Assembly: GCA_023247595.1 (NCBI GenBank) | Contig: JAHFGF010000073.1 | Coordinates: forward strand, 1-8,073 | Source: Candidatus Omnitrophota bacterium | GTDB lineage: Bacteria; Omnitrophota; Koll11; Zapsychrales; Fredricksoniimonadaceae | DNA: 8,073 nucleotides | Direction of reading: 5' to 3' | Shown here: in pieces, positions 1-5,170 of the stretch | Layout: each line of letters begins with the position of its first letter | How positions within the stretch are numbered: position 1 is the first letter of the stretch | The notes under the pieces: generated by a model | The model's input: only the letters and a program-made list of their open reading frames with translations | Database searches by the model: none | What the model was told of the DNA's origin: nothing | Made by a program: the position numbers and the translations under genes

Positions 1-3000
1 GATGTGTTATTGCGCGTTTTGATATCTCCCAAACTAATTCCAAACTCATTATCAACTGTTAAATGTCCCACATCGCCGGAAATTCTTTTCTTTCCGTTGC
101 TGAGATTTTCGATGACCAACCGCGCTTTTTGATCGCTTAAGGTTTCAACCGAGACGCTGTCGCCGGTGGGTGTTCCTGTAGCCAAGGCGATTTGATTTTT
201 TCCCGCGATGCCCAGGCGAGTTAAATACAACTGCTGTAAGCCTAAATAGGGAAGAGCCCCGGGCTTGTACGCGGTTAATGTTGTTGACAAAATATTGCGC
301 ACATTGCCGATGATGCCGGACAATAAAACCGAATTGGCGTAAGAAACATTAACAAGGCCGTTATTAATCAAACCGGCTTGCCAGACCGCCAGCAAAATTT
401 GCTGGTCAACGTTCGGGCCGGAAGAGGCTGAAGAAGCCGCTGGAGCTGATCTTCCAATAACCACCGGCGCGCCAGCGGGAGAACGCATGGTTTGTTCTTC
501 TTCGGCTTGAACTTCCGCGGGTGCGGCTTCCGCGGCGGCATTTGCCGCGCGCACTTGCCGGCCAATGCGGTCCATGCTCATCGACTCCGAAATCGAACGG
601 CCGAACATCTGTCCCGTTAAGTCCATATAATTGCTGAGATTCGTAACCCCTGATGTCAGGATTTTTCCGCTGACAGGATCGCGGGTGGCAAAATCGCCGC
701 CTTCCACGACATTGTTCAAATACGGTATTCCCCAAAAATTACTGCCCAGCTCTTTAAAATCGCGGGCCATTAATTTAAAAATAACATCCATGGCCGTAAC
801 TGGATTCCGGCCGCTATAATCATTGTTTGAATCGGGAACCTTTAGATCAATCGTTGTTCCGTCTTCATTGGTTATCGTAAGCTTCTTCGTATTATTGCCC
901 ACACTCAATCGCTTAAGATTTTCTTCCGAATCACGCGTTAAATAGAGAAGAGCGCCGGTTGAAAAAGATGTGGCAACAAAACTCAGCATTCGAAAACGGG
1001 CTAACGCGTCAATTTTCTGATTGCGGGTGTAGGTATCATCGCCTTCTTTAACATCATATTTTTTCTCAAGCTTTCGAAGTAAGAGGGCAATGGTGACATT
1101 CATCAGTCCCCGCATAATAGCCTCGCCGCCCATGCTGTTGACAAATGACTCGTATGAACCAGCAGCGCCTTTGCCTTCGAATAATCCTTTAGCGTCTCTT
1201 TCTTTTTTCTGATCTTCGGTCAGAGAATTGTATTGAAGTCCGGACGCTGCCAACAATCCGGCGGCATTGCCCATGGCGATTGCAATACTGCTGTCGGCTT
1301 TAAATACTCTTTCACCGTTTTTTTTGACATTCAAAAGCAGTAAACGCAAAGTCATGCCTGATAATTGAGTGAGGATTGAATCCGCGTTGCTGGAAAGCAC
1401 GCCGACCATAGCATCACCCACGCCTATCGAAACCCAAGGCGATTTTTTATATAAATCCGAAAACGCCACGGCTCCATAGTGTTTGGTCATGGACTTTAAC
1501 CCTGTGGCTGAAATATCGCTGTATGCGTCACTAGCAGTTAATTCAGCAAATGTAGTGTTAAACGCTTTTTTGCCTTCTGCTTCTTTATACTGAGCAAACG
1601 CCGCATAACTTTCTTGCTCATATCCAAACGCCGAGGCATCGTTGATTTCGTTTCTCCGCACTAAAGCTGCAGCCTCAGCCACAACAGCCCTTGCCTGTTG
1701 TGTTCTTGAGTATTGATCCAAAACGGCTGGATCCACCGTCGCGAAAGGTTCACCCTGGCTTAGAATCTCATCTCTTTTCTTTTCAGCAGCCAAATTAACA
1801 GAGGCTCGTGCATCCGTCGCGGCCTTAAAATTCGTCAACTCGCTATATTTGGCCTGAATCGCCTTTCCATAAGCAGCCCCGTAGGCGGCATCATAGGCTT
1901 TTTTCATTTCAGCTTTTTTGTATGCATCAAATCTTGCTTGCGCCTCTGGGTCAGAACTGACAACGCCACCATCCTTCTCGATTTCAGCATCAATGTCTCT
2001 GCCTTTTTTAGCGGCGGCTTCATTTCCAGCAACATCAATTCCAAACACGCCTTGCCTGGCTTTTTCCATTTCAGCTTTTTTATATGCGTCAAATCTTGCT
2101 TGCGCCTCTGGATCAACATCAGCCCTGACGGGAAATTCTCCCATATCAGCCTCGATGGAATTCCCTTTCGCAACAGCTGCTGCTTCTCTCGCATTAACTC
2201 CCGTAAATGCATCATGCCGGGCTCTTTCCATTTCAGCTTTTTTGTACGCGTCAAATCTCGCTTGCGCCTCTGGATCAATATCAGAACCGACAACGCCACC
2301 ATCCATTGCAATATCTTCATCAACGGCTATCCCTGCCACTTTAGCTGCTTCTTCTCCAGACGCGTCTACTGCTTTTTTAGCGTCTAGTTTTGCTTTCGAT
2401 GAGCCTTGTCCATACGGTTGACCGAACGTTGTCCCCAAGGCATCGTCAACAAACGCGGTAAAGCCGGCATTGACAAGTTGTCCAACAATGGAAGCCGCGA
2501 TTCCGGATACGGTTTGCGCGACAATTTTTCTGTCTTCACTGCACTGATCGTCACGACATATTTTTTTCTGGATGTGCGCGGTGATTCTATATTCCATGCG
2601 CGCGATCAACATTTGCGTCACAAAAGTATAAAGAGCTCTTGTCCAAGCTGATTCAGATATCGTCCTAAGTGTACCCATCGCGCCATCAGGCAACGCAGCC
2701 TCAAGGGCTTTGTTGATACCACCTGTTATCGGTTCAAAAAATTTGTTTATTGCCGTTTTCAAACTATTGCCGGCTTCTTTAAATAATTTTGAAACCGATT
2801 CAAAAAATCCTGGAGGTTCTCTGGGGTCTACAACACCACTATTGACATTAACATCCGATCCTGATTGAGGATTGTCCGATTCGGTTCCCAAACTATTTTT
2901 ACCCTCACTTGCTATCGAATTATTTTCGTTCATGGCCGCATTTGTGGTAGCCTCGGGCGTGGTTTCGACCCAGCTTTGGAAAGCAATCATAATCGCGGCT

Positions 3001-4268
3001 TTGATGGCCGTGTTTAACATAAAACTTGTTTCCCCGCTGCAGGAACCGCCGGAATTCACCCGGCCAATGCAATAAGCCTCTGTAACCTGGCCCGCGAATG
3101 CCCCCGCCCCGGCGGAAAGCCCCATAAGCGCAGACGCCCACTTCGCATCTGCCATGTTATATCCAACCCACGCAAAAAACACATTTAACGCAATCTGCGT
3201 GGCAATCTGCGAATTCGTCATCAACCCTGGCAGGTTTCGGGAATTATTTCGCCATTTGGATCCCCACACAAACGACTTTTCAGTATTGGTAATTTCTTTG
3301 TACAAATCTTTGGAAAGCTGAGCAACATCTGAGGCCAAAACATAACCGGTGAATTGTTTTAGGAACTCTTCTTTCGACAAACTATCCTGCTGGCCGATGT
3401 CGTTAAAGTAAACCGTTCCGTTTTCAATTTTGGTAACCGTGACAAAGTGTTCGGAAGAAAAGTTGGCGATAAACGGCGTTTTGAGTTTCGCGAAATCTTT
3501 GGAATTAATTTTGATGGCATCAAATTTGAGATCAAACGCCTGCGCGACTTTTTCAATGGAAAGAAGAGACGTCTTTAATTTCGGTTCGCCAGGTTTAATA
3601 ATGTTGTGCATCAAATCAACGGTTAAAGTCAGAACCGAAGTTTCTTCCAAAGTTGATTTGATGTTGTGCGCCGCCAAAATATCATTAAGAGCGTAAATAC
3701 CGCAGTTCAAAGGATGTATCTCAGGTTTATTCAACCATTGCTTAATCGTCTCAATACGGTCGGATGTGAAAACAGTGTTGGAATCAACAATCAATTGATG
3801 GCCTGTTGGGGAAAGTTTGGAGGGTTCATCAATTTTTAATTGAAGGCGCGTGTTTTCACGGTTCGCGATTTGCGACAACAAATTGTCAATGCTTTGAGAA
3901 ATTTGCGCCGATGCTATTTGTGCCGGGGGAAGAGCGGCATCAACAACCTGCACATTCGGCAACTTGTCCCACAAAACAGCTGGATTATAATTAATCGCCC
4001 AGCTGACTTGATCTGGAACAAACACAACAACCAAAACCAAAGCAACTGTGCGGATCCAGCCTTTAAATCTGCTTTGAAAATGCTGTTCACCGTTGATTTG
4101 ATTAGGGTTACTAAAAAGATGGGCGGGATTATGGTGGGCGTTAGCGAAGAAACCCGCGGTCGATTCGCCACTCTGATCTGAATTCGCTTTAGGTAAAAGC
4201 AAATTCGGATCATTGTTTTGATCCGCAGGGAGATTTGAATCCGGTGTTATGTTTTTTTCGTAAGTCAT
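1..4268 (-). CDS. Very large membrane-targeted protein with N-terminal C39-like peptidase domain (3' end outside window)
   Basis: Reading leftwards from the ATG at 4268, the frame stays open for 1422 codons to the window edge, so the C-terminus is missing. Residues 1-70 are hydrophilic. Residues 71-91 form a hydrophobic signal/anchor ending in VSWA, a possible signal-peptidase site. Residues about 165-315 look like a papain-like C39 domain: Cys189 in LNCGIYAL, His274 in SSEHFVTV, and Asp290 in YFNDIG. Hydrophobic stretches follow near 355-430, 540-610, and in the later part around LRLLLL, GLMNVTIALLL and FSTGALLYL. Paired cysteines lie at 400/410 and 571/576. Residues 665-about 790 hold three 54-residue repeats. 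Residues about 1238-1286 are an Ala/Pro/Glu-rich linker, followed by a region that looks beta-rich. Long proteins of this style are known from Omnitrophota. Function is unknown; an envelope or secreted role is inferred. The coding call is certain, the C39 assignment less so. Confidence 0.9.
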   Translation of the reverse strand, partial: MTYEKNITPDSNLPADQNNDPNLLLPKANSDQSGESTAGFFANAHHNPAHLFSNPNQINGEQHFQSRFKGWIRTVALVLVVVFVPDQVSWAINYNPAVLWDKLPNVQVVDAALPPAQIASAQISQSIDNLLSQIANRENTRLQLKIDEPSKLSPTGHQLIVDSNTVFTSDRIETIKQWLNKPEIHPLNCGIYALNDILAAHNIKSTLEETSVLTLTVDLMHNIIKPGEPKLKTSLLSIEKVAQAFDLKFDAIKINSKDFAKLKTPFIANFSSEHFVTVTKIENGTVYFNDIGQQDSLSKEEFLKQFTGYVLASDVAQLSKDLYKEITNTEKSFVWGSKWRNNSRNLPGLMTNSQIATQIALNVFFAWVGYNMADAKWASALMGLSAGAGAFAGQVTEAYCIGRVNSGGSCSGETSFMLNTAIKAAIMIAFQSWVETTPEATTNAAMNENNSIASEGKNSLGTESDNPQSGSDVNVNSGVVDPREPPGFFESVSKLFKEAGNSLKTAINKFFEPITGGINKALEAALPDGAMGTLRTISESAWTRALYTFVTQMLIARMEYRITAHIQKKICRDDQCSEDRKIVAQTVSGIAASIVGQLVNAGFTAFVDDALGTTFGQPYGQGSSKAKLDAKKAVDASGEEAAKVAGIAVDEDIAMDGGVVGSDIDPEAQARFDAYKKAEMERARHDAFTGVNAREAAAVAKGNSIEADMGEFPVRADVDPEAQARFDAYKKAEMEKARQGVFGIDVAGNEAAAKKGRDIDAEIEKDGGVVSSDPEAQARFDAYKKAEMKKAYDAAYGAAYGKAIQAKYSELTNFKAATDARASVNLAAEKKRDEILSQGEPFATVDPAVLDQYSRTQQARAVVAEAAALVRRNEINDASAFGYEQESYAAFAQYKEAEGKKAFNTTFAELTASDAYSDISATGLKSMTKHYGAVAFSDLYKKSPWVSIGVGDAMVGVLSSNADSILTQLSGMTLRLLLLNVKKNGERVFKADSSIAIAMGNAAGLLAASGLQYNSLTEDQKKERDAKGLFEGKGAAGSYESFVNSMGGEAIMRGLMNVTIALLLRKLEKKYDVKEGDDTYTRNQKIDALARFRMLSFVATSFSTGALLYLTRDSEENLKRLSVGNNTKKLTITNEDGTTIDLKVPDSNNDYSGRNPVTAMDVIFKLMARDFKELGSNFWGIPYLNNVVEGGDFATRDPVSGKILTSGVTNLSNYMDLTGQMFGRSISESMSMDRIGRQVRAANAAAEAAPAEVQAEEEQTMRSPAGAPVVIGRSAPAASSASSGPNVDQQILLAVWQAGLINNGLVNVSYANSVLLSGIIGNVRNILSTTLTAYKPGALPYLGLQQLYLTRLGIAGKNQIALATGTPTGDSVSVETLSDQKARLVIENLSNGKKRISGDVGHLTVDNEFGISLGDIKTRNNT
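1791..2276 (-). repeat. Three tandem 162-bp (54-residue) in-frame repeats
   Basis: Units begin at 2276, 2114 and 1952 on the minus strand, with an exact period of 162 bases. Each opens with the same stretch, DPEAQARFDAYKKAEM, followed by a more variable, charged, Ala-rich part that looks helical. The start of each unit is almost identical at the DNA level, which suggests recent duplication or gene conversion. The third unit loses similarity after about 18 residues. A decayed partial unit may precede the first one (residues about 624-664: KAKLDAKKAVD, then EEAAK, then DGGVVGSD). The likely role is a helical stalk or spacer in the large protein. Confidence 0.9.
3320..3780 (-). other. C39-like cysteine peptidase domain within the large protein
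   Basis: This segment encodes roughly residues 165-315 of the large protein. It shows the order expected of family C39 folds: Cys189 at the start of a helix (NCGIYALNDIL), then about 85 residues, then His274 heading a strand (HFVTV), then Asp290 after the next strand (VYFND). In bacteriocin-ABC transporter C39 domains a Gln six residues before the Cys helps form the oxyanion hole; here that place is Glu183. The domain could be an active processing protease, an inactive C39-like domain, or an autocatalytic head. No ABC-transporter ATPase is attached in the visible part. Confidence 0.6.
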
Positions 4269-4271
4269 TGT

Positions 4272-4276
4272 CCCCT
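4272..4276 (-). promoter_or_regulatory. Ribosome binding site of the large gene
   Basis: On the minus strand AGGGG lies three bases upstream of the ATG at 4268. The spacing is shorter than usual, but no other ATG occurs in the frame until residue 220, beyond the signal/anchor segment, so this start is favoured. Confidence 0.6.
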
Positions 4277-4347
4277 ATTGGTCTAGATCCAATTGGAGGT
4301 CGATTAAACTCAATACCCTTCCCCAAGAAGTATTGAAAGTATAACAT

Positions 4348-4376
4348 ATTATATTAATAGGACAAGCTGAACGCAA
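4348..4376 (-). promoter_or_regulatory. Sigma-70-type promoter for the large gene
   Basis: On the minus strand TTGCGT (4376-4371) is followed after exactly 17 bases by TATAAT (4353-4348). An overlapping alternative is TTGTCC, 16 bases, TATACT just downstream. Either would give a leader of about 65-75 bases before the ATG at 4268. The surrounding DNA is AT-rich. It suggests the gene is transcribed on its own rather than from the TPR gene. Confidence 0.6.
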
Positions 4377-4546
4377 GTTTTTTTACAAATTTATTTCCTT
4401 TGCTTTCAACGACTTACGCTTCTTTGTTAAAGTATTTTATAAATTCAAAAGCTTCCATCTTGTTATTAAAATATCATTATTTTACATATATCATATTTTG
4501 TCATTTTGTGCTATTAAACACCGTAGTGTTTTAGACTGGTTAGGTT

Positions 4547-4661
4547 TGCTTCGGTCAATTCGCGGCCTCGCAATGACGCAACCTCCGTTCATTGCGAGCG
4601 AGGCCTTTGGCTGAACGCAGCAATCTTATGCTCGCATGAGATTGCTGCGAGCGACGAAGTA
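4547..4661. repeat. REP-like palindromic intergenic element
   Basis: The inner hairpin has arms GCAGCAATCT (4617-4626) and AGATTGCTGC (4639-4648); the arms extend one base outwards (C4616 with G4649) and inwards through ATGC/GCAT with one T-G pair. A second inverted pair joins the GCCTCGCAATGA block (4565-4576) to TCATTGCGAGCGAGGC (4589-4604). The vocabulary (CGCAATGACG, ATTGCGAGCGA, GAGATTGCTGCGAGCGACGAAG) matches a class of short palindromic repeats dispersed in many bacterial genomes. The arrangement suggests the end of one copy followed by a second, near-complete copy. There is no transposase here. Confidence 0.7.
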
Positions 4662-4693
4662 AACTTACTCAAATACATAGCCTTTATCCATTC

Positions 4694-4849
4694 TGGACAT
4701 TAAAGCATGCCCCAAAAGCCATCATTGGACATCAAAAAAACAACTTAAACGTATTTATTTCAATAGTTTGAGTTTGGACAATAAATCTCCCACGACATTA
4801 TCGTCAAAATGTCCAATCTTTTTAAAATTTCCCTTGAATTAAGTGGACA
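4694..4849. repeat. Cluster of five TGGACA hexamers
   Basis: TGGACA occurs at 4694-4699, 4726-4731, 4775-4780 and 4844-4849, and in reverse (TGTCCA) at 4810-4815. Five copies in about 155 bases of AT-rich DNA is far above chance for a hexamer. Repeated TGGACA-type motifs are found at the ends of some DDE-transposase insertion sequences, where they bind the transposase, so this may be a decayed IS end. A binding array for a host regulator is the alternative. Confidence 0.45.
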
Positions 4850-4914
4850 CAATACTTAATTCTCTGTTTTTGGCTGAGATCAAAGAGTCCTGAATTAGGT
4901 ATTGTGTCCCCTTA
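4840..4914. repeat. Inverted repeat with GGACACAATAC arms, MITE-like
   Basis: GGACACAATACTTAATTC (4845-4862) and GAATTAGGTATTGTGTCC (4892-4909) are complementary over 18 bases with one mismatch. Past one more mismatch, pairing continues out to 4840 and 4914. The spacer is 29 bases. On the plus strand the right arm runs straight into a T-rich run, but no plus-strand gene lies upstream, so a transcription terminator is unlikely. A non-autonomous mobile element or an element end is favoured. Confidence 0.6.
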
Positions 4915-4941
4915 TTTTTTTTGTTATTATTTTTTTTGTTA
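4912..4941 (+). repeat. Perfect 15-bp tandem duplication, T-rich
   Basis: TTATTTTTTTTGTTA occurs twice head to tail, at 4912-4926 and 4927-4941, with no mismatch. It abuts the right arm of the preceding inverted repeat. It is probably a slippage product in a T-rich tract. Confidence 0.85.
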
Positions 4942-5031
4942 TTGTCAGTATCTCGACGTCCGCTTTCTGGTTTTGCTTGATCGATGTGTTGTACGGACGT
5001 CAATAAATGGAATCTCTCCTATATGCGCATC

Positions 5032-5149
5032 GCTCAAGTGTGAGGATTGTGATTCCGTTCAACGAGCCCGCACACAATTTCTCTGAATAAGTCTCTAAAG
5101 AAATTGTGTAGGTCTCAATTCACGTTCATCCCAACCCTCACACTTGAGC
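5032..5149. repeat. 118-bp imperfect palindrome downstream of the TPR gene
   Basis: The outer arms GCTCAAGTGTGAGG (5032-5045) and CCTCACACTTGAGC (5136-5149) match perfectly over 14 bases. The inner arms ACACAATTTCT (5072-5082) and AGAAATTGTGT (5099-5109) match over 11 bases. The two intervening segments are equally long (26 bases each) and partly complementary, so the whole block is one symmetric dyad centred at 5090/5091. It begins 21 bases past the stop of the TPR gene. It could fold as a long RNA hairpin that protects or ends that transcript, but no T-run follows it on the minus strand. A palindromic MITE fits equally well. Confidence 0.75.
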
Positions 5150-5170
5150 CAGGATTAGATTGAACTCACG

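Larger units (their letters stand above)
4269..5170. other. Gene-free interval of about 900 bases rich in palindromic elements
   Basis: No convincing gene is present on either strand. The part next to the large gene (4269-4540) is AT-rich and holds its promoter plus a small dyad, AAACAC-CGTA-GTGTTT, at 4516-4531. The rest is a patchwork: a REP-like element (about 4547-4661), repeated TGGACA hexamers (4694-4849), an inverted repeat (4840-4914), a T-rich tandem duplication (4912-4941), a dyad of GACGTCCG with CGGACGTC (4955-5001), and a 118-base palindrome (5032-5149). This looks like remnants of small mobile elements accumulated between two minus-strand genes. Confidence 0.75.

Noticed and set aside
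406..735. Minus-strand open frame of 109 codons
   Set aside because: It lies out of frame inside the large gene and has a composition typical of a shadow frame.
1904..2421. Long open frames on both strands over the tandem repeats (1904-2323 minus, 1918-2421 plus, 1938-2387 plus)
   Set aside because: They overlap the main frame of the large gene. The 162-base period is a multiple of three, so any stop-free frame is copied, which explains their length.
3840..4213. Overlapping open frames of about 100 codons on both strands
   Set aside because: They lie opposite or out of phase with the N-terminal part of the large gene, have no ribosome binding site of note and show no recognisable domain.
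4845..4922. Intrinsic terminator on the plus strand (hairpin plus T-run)
   Set aside because: The loop is 29 bases, the arms are AT-rich, and no plus-strand gene lies upstream to be terminated.
4904..5086. Plus-strand frame of 60 codons in the gene-free gap
   Set aside because: It is built from the T-rich duplication and part of the palindrome, giving a Phe/Cys/Tyr-rich start with no plausible Shine-Dalgarno sequence.
4547..5149. CRISPR array
   Set aside because: The repeats here are inverted, differ from each other and are not regularly spaced.
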